From assembly GCF_014641635.1 (NCBI RefSeq), contig NZ_BMIC01000001.1, forward strand, positions 62,001 through 126,000: a DNA stretch of 64,000 nucleotides, read 5' to 3'. The notes beneath the pieces are model-generated. The model ran no database searches. It was not told the DNA's origin and saw only the letters and a program-made list of their open reading frames with translations. Each line of letters starts with the position of its first letter. The first letter of the stretch is position 1. Made by a program: the position numbers and the translations under genes. The stretch comes from Aquaticitalea lipolytica (GTDB lineage: Bacteria; Bacteroidota; Bacteroidia; Flavobacteriales; Flavobacteriaceae). Below are positions 15,554 to 25,469 of this stretch, one piece after another.

Positions 15554-17741
15554 TAGTACCTTTTTTTATTCTTTCTAATTCAGACTTTAGCCAATTTTCA
15601 TATTCATCCATATCATATATGGTATTCACATCAACTTCATAATAATCATTATACATATCTAATAATCTATCTCTAATAAGTTTGTCATCTAATAGATTAA
15701 TAAAATCTAACTCCTCAGTGTTTTCGTCATTTCTAACTGTTAATTTTAAATCTTGATTACCATTATATTTTCCAATTAACATTTCTATTTTTCTCTTAAC
15801 AAATTCACCAACAAAGCCGTTTTCAAGAAAAAAACTTGAACCAAGTAATTCGTGAATATTAGCACCAAAAGTTTTTTCTTGTGTACTTTCATTAGCTAAA
15901 CCTGTTGTTAAACGAAGTATATTATTATGAGTAATGTCAGAAAGAATAAATGGTGAATGTGTAGAAAATAAAATATTAATACCTTTAATATTTTTTATAT
16001 TGAGATTACTAATTCCAGTCAAAATCTCGAATAAAAATCTCCTTTGAAATTCAGGATGATAATACAATTCTATTTCATCAAATACTAAATTGACAAAGTT
16101 GTATTTGATCTTCTCATTTCCAGAATAAAAAACTGAATTTAAATTAATTATATGATAAAATATAGACTGTAGTGAATGTATAAAATGTTGCTCGCCTGAA
16201 CTTAGGTCATTAAAGCTTGAAATTGAGTTTGCGCAGTTATCATTTCTTATATATAAGTTGGGCCTAAAACAAGCCGCTGGTATTAGCTCTATTATATCAA
16301 ATCTTGAATTTTCATTTTTAATTTGTTTTATTCTATTAATAAAGCTGCTTATATCTAAACTGAAAAAGTGTTTTTTAATCTTATTAGGTATCTTTTGATA
16401 ATCATCAGCCTCTTCTTTCCATAAATTGTCATTAACCTCTCCAAGTGTATTGAATCTAATAGTGTTTAATACTTGCCTTAATTTAAGTGTTATGTGACTT
16501 CTATCATTCTTTAAATCTACTAAACGCCTAAATATTTGCCTAAAGTCAGGAACCCATTCACCTTCAACCTTTATAGTTTCAGCCTTATACTCATCGTAAT
16601 TAGAATATATTTTCAATATTTTACGATAGACATATTTTACCAACAAATCTGAATGTTTGACACTTTTTAAATCTATTCTTTCAATCCGAGTTTTACTTGT
16701 TGTATAAATCGCGTCATATACTTTTGTGATAAACTCAGAATCTTCTAAATCAAATTTTTTCTTAATGTTTGTAATCACGCTCTCAAGACCCAAAACTCCG
16801 TAAGTATTGAACATTGAATAATCAAGGGTAAATAATAACGAATCAACTGTTTTACCATTTACAACTTGTTTTATACTAAATGTATCATCTACAAGATTTG
16901 ATAATAATCTAGACTGTGCTAAATGAAGTTCTGAATTAACATCAATATTTCCATCCTGTCTAAATGGATTTATAACCAATGGTGTCTGATAACCATCATT
17001 TTTATGAAATAGATCATTTAACCAAGAATTATTATATCTCGCATTTAATCCATATAAGGAATAATTAATCGAAATAGTATAGAAGAAGAATTCATCAAAA
17101 ACATAATTAAATCTATCATCTTTTGATTCATCATATTTAAATGAACCATATTCATTGAAATTATCATCTTCAAAATCTTTACTCAACGATCTATGATATA
17201 TTTCTTGCTGACTATTATGCCATATTGAAAAATATTTCCCGTCAATTTCGTAATAGATCTCGACCATTAAATCTGAATATACATCTTGTATATCGTTAAT
17301 TTTTCCAAATAATTTGTTATGATCTATCTTACTATTGTTAATGAGTTTTATCCATTTAGTATGATCAGTTATTATTCCTTTTTTTAATGCGATAATGTAG
17401 CAAACACCATAAAGCAATTCTAATAAAGTACTTTTACCCGATCCGTTTTTACCAACTAATGCAGATACTTGAATATCGATTTTATGTCCATTAGATAAAG
17501 TAACTCCATATATATCATCTACAGTCTCTTTTACTTTAAGTATAGAATAAACATCATTATCAATTAGCTTACCATCTAAGTTTATAATTGTTAGGTTTTC
17601 TTTATTTAGGGCTTTACCATCTTTATCTAAAAACTCATAGTTCTGATAAAATTTATAGATTACACCTTTCTGCAGATTCTTACAGAAACGATCGTTACAA
17701 TTCAAAAAAGGTCTTACTGCTAATAATTTGAACCCAGCCAT
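15540..17741 (-). CDS. ABC/SMC-like AAA ATPase, PtuA-like (Septu-type defence)
   Basis: 733 aa. Walker A GKNGSGKS is at 97-104, the ABC signature LSSGEQ at 513-518, Walker B NLVFDEIE at 551-558 and the switch histidine STHSPF at 593-598. About 400 residues separate Walker A from the signature, more than in a transporter ATPase. They include a long helical segment (325-480), as in OLD/RecF/PtuA-type defence ATPases. The signature-LID-Walker B order and the HNH gene that overlaps its 3' end make a Septu (PtuAB) module the best match. ATP binding probably holds the HNH nuclease inactive until nucleotide levels fall during infection; that mechanism is taken from studied relatives. It starts one base after the upstream gene stops. 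Confidence 0.86.
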   Translation of the reverse strand: MAGFKLLAVRPFLNCNDRFCKNLQKGVIYKFYQNYEFLDKDGKALNKENLTIINLDGKLIDNDVYSILKVKETVDDIYGVTLSNGHKIDIQVSALVGKNGSGKSTLLELLYGVCYIIALKKGIITDHTKWIKLINNSKIDHNKLFGKINDIQDVYSDLMVEIYYEIDGKYFSIWHNSQQEIYHRSLSKDFEDDNFNEYGSFKYDESKDDRFNYVFDEFFFYTISINYSLYGLNARYNNSWLNDLFHKNDGYQTPLVINPFRQDGNIDVNSELHLAQSRLLSNLVDDTFSIKQVVNGKTVDSLLFTLDYSMFNTYGVLGLESVITNIKKKFDLEDSEFITKVYDAIYTTSKTRIERIDLKSVKHSDLLVKYVYRKILKIYSNYDEYKAETIKVEGEWVPDFRQIFRRLVDLKNDRSHITLKLRQVLNTIRFNTLGEVNDNLWKEEADDYQKIPNKIKKHFFSLDISSFINRIKQIKNENSRFDIIELIPAACFRPNLYIRNDNCANSISSFNDLSSGEQHFIHSLQSIFYHIINLNSVFYSGNEKIKYNFVNLVFDEIELYYHPEFQRRFLFEILTGISNLNIKNIKGINILFSTHSPFILSDITHNNILRLTTGLANESTQEKTFGANIHELLGSSFFLENGFVGEFVKRKIEMLIGKYNGNQDLKLTVRNDENTEELDFINLLDDKLIRDRLLDMYNDYYEVDVNTIYDMDEYENWLKSELERIKKGTNDKS

Positions 17742-17742
17742 A

Positions 17743-19491
17743 CTATTTATTTTTATTAAACCCTAACCACTTAAACTTTCTAACATCTTTAGAAATTTTT
17801 TTATGATGAGGTATATGTTTGTTAATAATAATACTTAATGGTGTTGCTGCTTCATGTGTTGTTTTAATTTTTGTAAAATCAGTAGCAGAAAAATGCATTT
17901 GAAATAAGTTAAACAGACATTGATCTCTATCAATAATTGATTGTTCAATATCCTGAAATTCAGAGATATTTAATATTGAAAGCGGCATAATTCTAATAGA
18001 TTTAAACTCTTTATCAATACCCTTTGCCGATAACATTTCATCAAATTTTTTCCTAAATGCTAGATTTGAAGGACCAAGACTGATAATAGGCTCATTTAAA
18101 AGAAGTAATGGGTAAATCTTTAATTTCCCTTTTTTCCTAAATTCAGGATCCTTGATGAAGGTTTTATACTCATTAAATTTAAACAGGGTCTTTTCAACTA
18201 ATTGCAAAAGACCAAAATCTTTATAAAATTGATTTACATTTATTTTATTAAAATCGGCAATTGTATTTACTGTTTTAAAACCATTAATTAATGGAAGATA
18301 GTTGCTTTTTGCTTCAATAAGTAAAACCTTATTTTTATACCTATAATAAAAGTCTGCATATTCAACATGACCCTTTCCATTAATATCAAAGGTCAGGTAG
18401 TCCTGATTTAAATAATTTACTCTTTTATTACTTGTAGAGATGTTTTTAAAAATTTCGTTTATGAAAGGTTCAAAGAATTTGTCTCCAATAAAATTACCCC
18501 AGTCTTTTCTATTGCAAATTACCTGTGGTTTTAAATAATCAAACCAAAAATCATTAATAAATAATGAATATATTTTCTCTAAAAAAAGTATCGAATCCAT
18601 TATGATAAAAGTATGAATCCCATTTTTGACACCACCGTCATAAACGGGACTTTTCTTTAACTCTAGAAAATCTAAAACATTTAAATCTGTATGAGCAGGT
18701 AATGGTATACCATACCTTTTTGATAACTCAGTTAATACCTGAATAGCCTGTGTATTCTTAACTTTTATCTTTAGATACGTTACCTTTAATTTGTCATCGT
18801 TACTGCCAAAGAATTGACCAATAATATATTTGAAAAACTCCGTAATATCATCTAAACCAAAAGTGATACTTAAATAATCTTTAAAATGGTTAGAAAAGAA
18901 ACTATCTGTTATCAATTTATCCATTAAATACCAGCCAATATAAAAGCGATTTAAAGGATGAGGAATAAAGTAATATTGGTTGTGAGGTAATTCTTTGAAC
19001 ATAAAATACTCAAAGAAACGTTTACCTAAAATTTTATGAGCATTTCCAGAGTAGGATCTATCAAAAAATAGAATTCTTTCATTACATATTAGTAAATATT
19101 TAAATAAATCAACACGCTGTTTAGGTGTATATTGTGGTGGTCTTGTTGCCACGAACCCACTAGTAGCCAATATTTCTTGATAAGCATACAAACATGTAAC
19201 CCTTGTAAATAGGACTTCGTTTTCTGGCATTTCCGAATATTGGCCAATGTATGGTGCTGCTATGCCACTTTTAATAGGATTTTCTAAATCCAAAAGAATT
19301 GCACGTAGTGCGTCTATTTGGTTTTCTTTTGAGTTATCAAAGCTTGTATTGAAAATTGGCTTCAATCTAGTATTAACTGCAGCAATTGAAGCAATTAATT
19401 CACCTTTAGGAATAGATTTAATAAGATTAATAGGATTAGCAGGAACCGAAGCATTAAAAAAATCTGAATATTTAATTGGACTGCCAAACAT
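17743..19491 (-). CDS. Unknown protein with a PD-(D/E)XK-like nuclease motif
   Basis: 582 aa, no signal peptide or membrane segment. I do not recognise the family. A stretch near the C-terminal third has the restriction-nuclease pattern: D380 (GHVEYADFYYRYKNK), then a hydrophobic strand VLLIEAKSN giving E393-x-K395, with E377 also available. The N-terminal 370 residues are helix-rich and aromatic-rich (FFEYFMFKELPHNQYYFIPH). It lies between hsdS (9-base gap) and the ATPase (1-base gap). It could be a third component of the ATPase/HNH module, a separate nuclease/toxin, or an accessory of the type I system. The fixed spacing favours the first. Base composition resembles the ATPase and HNH genes rather than hsdR/hsdM. 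Confidence 0.6.
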   Translation of the reverse strand: MFGSPIKYSDFFNASVPANPINLIKSIPKGELIASIAAVNTRLKPIFNTSFDNSKENQIDALRAILLDLENPIKSGIAAPYIGQYSEMPENEVLFTRVTCLYAYQEILATSGFVATRPPQYTPKQRVDLFKYLLICNERILFFDRSYSGNAHKILGKRFFEYFMFKELPHNQYYFIPHPLNRFYIGWYLMDKLITDSFFSNHFKDYLSITFGLDDITEFFKYIIGQFFGSNDDKLKVTYLKIKVKNTQAIQVLTELSKRYGIPLPAHTDLNVLDFLELKKSPVYDGGVKNGIHTFIIMDSILFLEKIYSLFINDFWFDYLKPQVICNRKDWGNFIGDKFFEPFINEIFKNISTSNKRVNYLNQDYLTFDINGKGHVEYADFYYRYKNKVLLIEAKSNYLPLINGFKTVNTIADFNKINVNQFYKDFGLLQLVEKTLFKFNEYKTFIKDPEFRKKGKLKIYPLLLLNEPIISLGPSNLAFRKKFDEMLSAKGIDKEFKSIRIMPLSILNISEFQDIEQSIIDRDQCLFNLFQMHFSATDFTKIKTTHEAATPLSIIINKHIPHHKKISKDVRKFKWLGFNKNK

Positions 19492-19500
19492 GAAATAATT

Positions 19501-20745
19501 TTATTTATGACTAATATTATAAGCCTCTCCATTCTCCGCAACCATACCCAACTCTTTTTCTGCTTCACCAACAGTAACCTGCCCATTCATCAACATCGGC
19601 AACAACCAATCGCGCAATTCGGTGAGTTCATGATTTTCAAATATATTATGTCTTATTTTTTTAAAAAATCCTTCAATAAATTTCTCAAATTTATTCGCCA
19701 CTTCAAGATGTGGTATAACTATTTTTGTGTCTTTTAAAAACTTAAAATGACGTGCATAACCATAATTGGATAAGTCAATTTTTAATAGTGCATGATAAAA
19801 TAGGTGTTGTGGCATTCTTGGATTATTGCTTAATAAAACTTGTGTTCCATCTGCACCTCTCGCAAAATCAAAATTGATTAATTTCACTATTCTAGTGTGA
19901 TCACCAAAAATAATTCTTGGCTCAATAGTATCGATTATAGATTCTTCTACATTTGTATAACCGCAAATAAACTTCATACTCTGATCAATTATTGGTATTT
20001 TCCCTTTATCTAAATATTCACTGGATGGAATTTTCTTTGTTTTATTATCTTTTGCTAAAAGGTTTTCTACAATGTCAAATTCCCATCCCTCTGGAATTTC
20101 ACGGTTCAATTCCTTATTATAAACCATTCTACCGCCAGACGATTTATAAGGCTTACCATTGGCATCTGGAAAATCAAACTGTACAAACCAATAATCGTAA
20201 AGTGTTTTTGCCATTGCTTCTAACTCTTGGTTTATTTTATTATTGACTTCTATTTTGGCATCTAAATCGGAAAGGACTTTGGCTATTTTTTTTTGATACT
20301 CAATTGAAGGAATAGGTAATTCAAAGTTTTTTAATGTCTTATCATTAACCCTTTTTCTACCTGATGTTCCCTCCATACAACTTATGGCGCGATTTCTAAA
20401 AGTTGGGCTAATGGCCAAATAGTAAATAAACTTACTATCCGTTAAATCTGTTTTCCGTAATACTATAAATTCAGAAGATCCAAAAGCAACTTCGTTATCT
20501 TTTAAAACATCAACATATGCAGTTTTTCCATTCTCTAAACAAGGTGTGATTTTGGCAACTAATGTGTCTTTATTTCTAAATTTTGGTCCACTATTATATT
20601 CCGATAATTCAAATCCATTTATTTTTCTTTGAAATTCAGTTAAATATCCCATTGGAATTTTCTTTACCAAACTTCCCTTAGTTATACTTTCAGGGGGATT
20701 AAATCTAATAGCTTTACCTATTGCTATTTTCTTCCAATTAATCAT
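19501..20745 (-). CDS. hsdS: Type I restriction-modification specificity subunit HsdS
   Basis: 414 aa with the usual two target-recognition domains (about 1-150 and 215-370). Each is followed by a conserved helix: LPIPSIEYQKKIAKVLSDLD with INQELEAMAKTLYDYWFVQF after the first, and a shorter version (FENHELTELRDWLLPMLMNG) after the second. These helices space the two half-sites of the bipartite target. Each domain reads one half, so the target is asymmetric; the sequence itself cannot be predicted. The start overlaps hsdM by 8 bases. There is one copy with no inverted partner nearby, so no sign of phase-variable shuffling. G+C drops within this gene toward the AT-rich genes after it. Confidence 0.93.
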   Translation of the reverse strand: MINWKKIAIGKAIRFNPPESITKGSLVKKIPMGYLTEFQRKINGFELSEYNSGPKFRNKDTLVAKITPCLENGKTAYVDVLKDNEVAFGSSEFIVLRKTDLTDSKFIYYLAISPTFRNRAISCMEGTSGRKRVNDKTLKNFELPIPSIEYQKKIAKVLSDLDAKIEVNNKINQELEAMAKTLYDYWFVQFDFPDANGKPYKSSGGRMVYNKELNREIPEGWEFDIVENLLAKDNKTKKIPSSEYLDKGKIPIIDQSMKFICGYTNVEESIIDTIEPRIIFGDHTRIVKLINFDFARGADGTQVLLSNNPRMPQHLFYHALLKIDLSNYGYARHFKFLKDTKIVIPHLEVANKFEKFIEGFFKKIRHNIFENHELTELRDWLLPMLMNGQVTVGEAEKELGMVAENGEAYNISHK

Positions 20746-22354
20746 ACCTCAAAGTCTTTAGATTAGATACAATCTCTTTTTCTAATAGTTTACTTTTATC
20801 AAAGAGGGTTTCTAAATTATTTTCAAAATCATGCATTTTAGACTCAAACTCTTTTGCTGTAATATCAATATATTCAATCTTCACTTCAAAATATTGACCT
20901 GCGCTTAAACTATAATTTTTGGTTTTGATAGATTCATAATTAACTACAACCGAGAAATCTTCAATGGCTTCCTTATTTGTAAACGTTGAAATTATAGTAT
21001 CCTCCTCTTTTGGAGATAATAGTGTTTTTTGATTTTTACCTTCTTTATTTGTTGTTCCTAAATTGGAAGCATCCATTAAAACAACATCACCTTTATTTGC
21101 GGCATCTAAAAACACTATTGATACATTGGTACCAGTAGTCGCAAAAATATTACTTGGCATACTTACCACACCAGCTAACATTTTACTATCTACTATTTTT
21201 TCACGTATTTTCTTTTCAATGCCAGACTGTGCAGTAATAAAACCAGTTGGCACGACAATAGCAGCTTTACCTGAGCCTTCTTTTAAGGAATAAATAATAT
21301 GTTGTAAAAACAAGGTGTAAATTGCCATGCTTTCCTTTTTCTTTTTAGGCACATTAGGGATGCCTGCAAAAAAACGAGCCTTGTTTTCTTTTTTATTAAG
21401 CGTATCTACATCATCACTAAAGTCTAATTTAAAGGGAGGATTACTCACTATATAATCAAACTGTCGCAGTTTGCTATTTTGTTTGTGGTAAGGATCTGTC
21501 ATGGTATTGCCTTGTATGACATTCTCAATACTGTGTACCAAATTATTTAGCACTAGGTTTAATCGTAACAGGTTTGACGACTTTTGAGAAATGTCTTGTG
21601 AATACACCGTACACTTATCTGGCCCAATAGCATGTGCTAAGTTCATTAACAACGTCCCTGAGCCTGCACTTGGGTCGTAAATAGTTACATTACTAGTAGG
21701 TTCTGGCACTAAAATATTAGCAATAATTTTTGATACCGCATGAGGTGTGTAATATTCGGCATATTTACCACCAGCATCACTGTTGTAATCTTTAATTAAG
21801 TATTCAAAAATAGTTGAGAAAAAGTCAAAGCCTTCTCCCATAATATTTTCAAAATTAAAGAGCGTAAGTTTGTTAAACAGGGCTTTGGCAAAGGCATCAC
21901 GTTTACTACTTACATATTCGGTTAGACGTTCAAAGAGTTGTATTTTTTGGCCATCTTCGGTCTTTACAGCAAATAAGTCGTTATTGCTTACCGCAATATC
22001 AATAAGCGTATCATCAACACGTTTTGCAAAATCTGGTTCTTCCTGTCTGTTAAATAAATACCCAATTAATTGATGTGGTTTTAAAAAGGCTGTAGACTCA
22101 CCCAATTGAAATTGCAAAAGTTGGTAGTCTGCATCTTTCATTTTGGCGATGTCAGCTTCCCAATTGTCGCTTGTTGCTAATTCTGGTTTTAGTTTTTTAA
22201 CTTCGTAAGCAAACTTATCGTTCAAAAACTTATATAAAAATACTTGGCTTATAATTTTAAATTCGTTGCCATCATTCCCTAAACCATAACTGGCACAAAC
22301 GGCTTTAAGCTCGTCTATTAAGGTTTTGGTTTGTGTTACAAAAGTGTCATTCAT
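20738..22354 (-). CDS. hsdM: Type I restriction-modification DNA adenine methyltransferase HsdM
   Basis: 538 aa. The N-terminal helical HsdM_N domain (about 8-150) is followed by the N6-adenine methyltransferase core. Motif I DPSAGSGT is at 227-234 (S-adenosylmethionine binding) and motif IV NPPF at 305-308 (catalytic). YAEYYTPHAVSKI at 198-210 is the usual pre-motif signature. The C-terminal region (460-538) forms a coiled coil that docks HsdS. It works as M2S for protective methylation and as part of R2M2S for restriction. It begins 9 bases after hsdR ends and overlaps hsdS. Assignment is firm. Confidence 0.95.
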   Translation of the reverse strand: MNDTFVTQTKTLIDELKAVCASYGLGNDGNEFKIISQVFLYKFLNDKFAYEVKKLKPELATSDNWEADIAKMKDADYQLLQFQLGESTAFLKPHQLIGYLFNRQEEPDFAKRVDDTLIDIAVSNNDLFAVKTEDGQKIQLFERLTEYVSSKRDAFAKALFNKLTLFNFENIMGEGFDFFSTIFEYLIKDYNSDAGGKYAEYYTPHAVSKIIANILVPEPTSNVTIYDPSAGSGTLLMNLAHAIGPDKCTVYSQDISQKSSNLLRLNLVLNNLVHSIENVIQGNTMTDPYHKQNSKLRQFDYIVSNPPFKLDFSDDVDTLNKKENKARFFAGIPNVPKKKKESMAIYTLFLQHIIYSLKEGSGKAAIVVPTGFITAQSGIEKKIREKIVDSKMLAGVVSMPSNIFATTGTNVSIVFLDAANKGDVVLMDASNLGTTNKEGKNQKTLLSPKEEDTIISTFTNKEAIEDFSVVVNYESIKTKNYSLSAGQYFEVKIEYIDITAKEFESKMHDFENNLETLFDKSKLLEKEIVSNLKTLRYD

Positions 22355-22363
22355 AGTTTTTTA

Positions 22364-25300
22364 TTATGCGGTTTTTCCGTGGTATTCATTAAGGTATTCT
22401 TCTACAATTAAGTTGCGTATAAACTCTATGGTATCTACATCCATTGGCGTTTCTAGCGTTTTATTAAACTCGGTAAACACTAGTTTAGCAACAATACGCG
22501 CAAAATAGCTTTCGTTATTTAAGCTGTCGTTCCTATCGAGTACAGCAATATCGGTTTGTGATTTTATGTTTTGTAAGGCCTCTATAATAGCTGTTTTTAG
22601 TTTTGATGGCTTGCCAGCTTCTATCAAACGTTTTTGTACACGTGCGTATTTGGCATCGCCATCATATTTATCTTTCAACAGGGCATTACGTCTGTTCAAT
22701 TCCTTTATTTTTTCATGGATGTTTTTTAAGGAGGTAATGTTTGTCTGCATCTCTTCCTGTGTTACTTCGTTTAAATTTTTGTCATCAAACAAACGACGTA
22801 ATTCTTCATATAAACTTATCCACTCAGGGTCTTTGGTATCAAAATTATTACCCAACGCTTCTCTGGTTTTTTTAAGGATGTCTTTAAGTTCGCCAGCAAG
22901 CACTAATTCATTCTCTCCAATTTTTCGGAATCCGAATACTATATCTTCTAATGCCATGTTGAGCAGATTACCAACATCTTCGTTTTGTTGTAAGGCCTCT
23001 TTAGCATTAATTAATGCTAAATGATTTACAGCTTCAATACGTAAGTCTCCTAGTTTTCTGAAATCCATTTTCTCTAAAAGCTCATACTCACCAACCAAAC
23101 GAATAATATTATATAAAGCGCGAGCATCTTCTAATGCTTTTTTAATTTTAAGCATCTCGCCATGATCACTAATTTGTGAGATTTGAGACGAGAAGTTTTC
23201 AGCATTTTTTAAATCGAAATCGGCAAGGGTTTCCTTAATTTCACGAATGGAAGCTTCCATTTCTTCACGTGTCATAAACAAATTAGAATAGCTTTCCATT
23301 TCGTCTCCTAAAAGCTCTTGCAACTCGTCAAAATAGGCTTTATTGGTTTTATCGAACTCTTTAGAGATGTCTGCAAAATCAACAACGTACCCGTATTTAT
23401 AACCCTTATATTTACGATTAACACGTGTTAAGGCTTGCAGTAAATTATGCGCTTTAATAACTCGCCCTAGATAGATTTTCTTTAAACGTTTTGCATCAAA
23501 ACCAGTAAGTAGCATATTGTAAACAAACAAAAAGTCAATCTTTCCTGCTTTGAAATCATCACGCCATTGTGTTAGATCGTCTTTACTACCAGAATCGTGT
23601 AAAATAAGTGCTGCTTTTTTAACGCGATAGTCTTCTTTGCGCAATACATTATATTTTTGATTGGGTTCTGCTGCCATTGGCATTGAAACATCATCAACTT
23701 CTGGATTAGCATATACACGGTTAAAAATAGCGTACATTTCTTCGGCCTGTTCGCTGCTATCGCAAATTACCATGCCACCAACACTTGCGTCGTTATTTCG
23801 TTGTCTAAACTGCTGGAAATCGTTAACAATATACTCTAGCATAGGAGCCACAAAGGAAGGATGTGAATACACTAGTTTTTTATTAGCATCCCCTTTTATA
23901 AAATCAATACTATCTAATGCTTTTTTAAGCAATATTTTATATTCAGTTTCAATTTCCTCACGAATGAGCTTTAATGTATAACCATCGGCTATCGATTTGT
24001 TATAGTAATACTTATGAATATAATTACCAAAAAGGTCTTTAGACTTTAAGCTATCACCTATTAGCGGTGTTCCTGTTAATCCAATTTTAATTGCATTACG
24101 ATCAGATTGTTGCAGATTAGCTAAAAAACTACCTTCTGGATTATAACTGCGGTGTACTTCATCTAAAAAATAAACGCGCTGTATATTAATATTGTAATCC
24201 GTTGTGGTACTAACATCAGGGTCGTTTTCAAACTTTTGGATGTTCACTACCGTAATTTCACGTTGACCTTTGTCATTATTAACTGCTGTGGTTTTCTTTA
24301 AGTCAGTTACAAATTCTTCTCTCGAATTTACGGTATGCACTTTAAGTCCGCGAGCCGTAAACTCATCACGTGCTTGGGTTAACAAATCTAAACGGTCTAC
24401 AATAAAGTAAAACTTCGGGATGATGTGTTGTTTCTGGAAATAATCCGTTAGAAAATGAGTGTTATAATATGCTAAAGCTGTTTTACCACTTCCTTGTGTG
24501 TGCCAAATAATTCCTTTACGAATGCCTTCATCCAGTTTTTGCTCTATGGCTTTTGTAGCAAACAATTGCGGATAGCGCATAATATGTTTTTGTAAACCTG
24601 ATGTTTCTTTAACATAAACCAAAGCATATTGCAACATAAACTTTAAGCGCTCTTTGCTCAATAAAGATGTTAACACACGATTGGTAGCCGAATTAGGGTT
24701 TTTGTTTGTAGTGTATTCAGCACTATTTTTTATAGAATGATAATTAGTGTCCTTAAGCAAAAAGTTCTCCACTTGTGTATCTAAAGGTCTCAGTTCCTTA
24801 GATAGATTAAAGCCAATTTCTTCTCTAAAATAATTGAATATAGGTTTGTGATATGATGGTGATGCATAAAAGGCACCTTGCCAAGGTTCAATCTCATTAT
24901 CATCGTACTCCATGTTATTAGAAAATAACATGAATTGAGTCATGTTTACAAACTTTCTAAATTTTTTATTCTGAAAACGAGATTCTATGCGGTCACGCTC
25001 GGCAATTACACCATCACGATTGTTTGGTTTTTTAACTTCAATAAATACCAATGGCATGCCATTAATTAAACAAATAACATCTGGTCTGAAATTATCTTCT
25101 CCATTCTGATATGGTAATTCAGTTACTACATGGAAGTCGTTATTATCAAAATTTTCAAAATCAATGAGTTTAACACCCGAACGGTTGGTGAGCATTTCAA
25201 AAAAGGCTTTACCTAAATCTTCATTTTCAAGAGCTAAATCAATTTCTTGATAGAGTCTGTTAATATCGGCTTCGGAAATACCTTTATTAATTCTTGCTAA

Positions 25301-25438
25301 GGATTTTTTAAATATATCCTTAAAAATATTGGTTTCTAAATCCCACTCAGCTTCTTTTAAAGACAGATACGTATACCCTAACTGAGTTAGGTGTAGTATT
25401 GCAGGTAGTTTTACTCTTGAGTCTTCGTTGAATGCCAT
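22364..25438 (-). CDS. hsdR: Type I restriction endonuclease subunit HsdR
   Basis: 1024 aa, the normal length. The N-terminal PD-(D/E)XK nuclease domain has D120 (NFRPDVICL) and E134-V-K136 (VFIEVKKPN). The SF2 translocase has Walker A TQGSGKT at 314-320, DEVH at 426-429, the IGLTGTP motif III, and RecA2 motifs LVYNMLLTGFDAKRLKKI and ALTRVNRKYKGY. The helical C-terminus (from about 730) binds HsdM. The enzyme moves along unmodified DNA and cuts at a distance. Here hsdR comes first in the operon, ahead of hsdM and hsdS. A small HTH-like gene precedes it by 31 bases and could regulate the unit. Confidence 0.96.
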   Translation of the reverse strand: MAFNEDSRVKLPAILHLTQLGYTYLSLKEAEWDLETNIFKDIFKKSLARINKGISEADINRLYQEIDLALENEDLGKAFFEMLTNRSGVKLIDFENFDNNDFHVVTELPYQNGEDNFRPDVICLINGMPLVFIEVKKPNNRDGVIAERDRIESRFQNKKFRKFVNMTQFMLFSNNMEYDDNEIEPWQGAFYASPSYHKPIFNYFREEIGFNLSKELRPLDTQVENFLLKDTNYHSIKNSAEYTTNKNPNSATNRVLTSLLSKERLKFMLQYALVYVKETSGLQKHIMRYPQLFATKAIEQKLDEGIRKGIIWHTQGSGKTALAYYNTHFLTDYFQKQHIIPKFYFIVDRLDLLTQARDEFTARGLKVHTVNSREEFVTDLKKTTAVNNDKGQREITVVNIQKFENDPDVSTTTDYNINIQRVYFLDEVHRSYNPEGSFLANLQQSDRNAIKIGLTGTPLIGDSLKSKDLFGNYIHKYYYNKSIADGYTLKLIREEIETEYKILLKKALDSIDFIKGDANKKLVYSHPSFVAPMLEYIVNDFQQFRQRNNDASVGGMVICDSSEQAEEMYAIFNRVYANPEVDDVSMPMAAEPNQKYNVLRKEDYRVKKAALILHDSGSKDDLTQWRDDFKAGKIDFLFVYNMLLTGFDAKRLKKIYLGRVIKAHNLLQALTRVNRKYKGYKYGYVVDFADISKEFDKTNKAYFDELQELLGDEMESYSNLFMTREEMEASIREIKETLADFDLKNAENFSSQISQISDHGEMLKIKKALEDARALYNIIRLVGEYELLEKMDFRKLGDLRIEAVNHLALINAKEALQQNEDVGNLLNMALEDIVFGFRKIGENELVLAGELKDILKKTREALGNNFDTKDPEWISLYEELRRLFDDKNLNEVTQEEMQTNITSLKNIHEKIKELNRRNALLKDKYDGDAKYARVQKRLIEAGKPSKLKTAIIEALQNIKSQTDIAVLDRNDSLNNESYFARIVAKLVFTEFNKTLETPMDVDTIEFIRNLIVEEYLNEYHGKTA

Positions 25439-25469
25439 ACTTTAATTAGATTGTTTTCTTATCTATAAA

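Noticed and set aside
14537-17741. Retron with PtuAB-type effector
   Set aside because: No reverse transcriptase or msr/msd-like RNA region is seen next to the ATPase/HNH pair.
19501-20745. Phase-variable hsdS shuffling
   Set aside because: Only one hsdS with no second inverted or truncated copy and no recombinase nearby.
22566-23024. 152-codon frame on the plus strand inside hsdR
   Set aside because: Antisense shadow of a well-conserved HsdR region; Ser/Phe-rich composition typical of such shadows.
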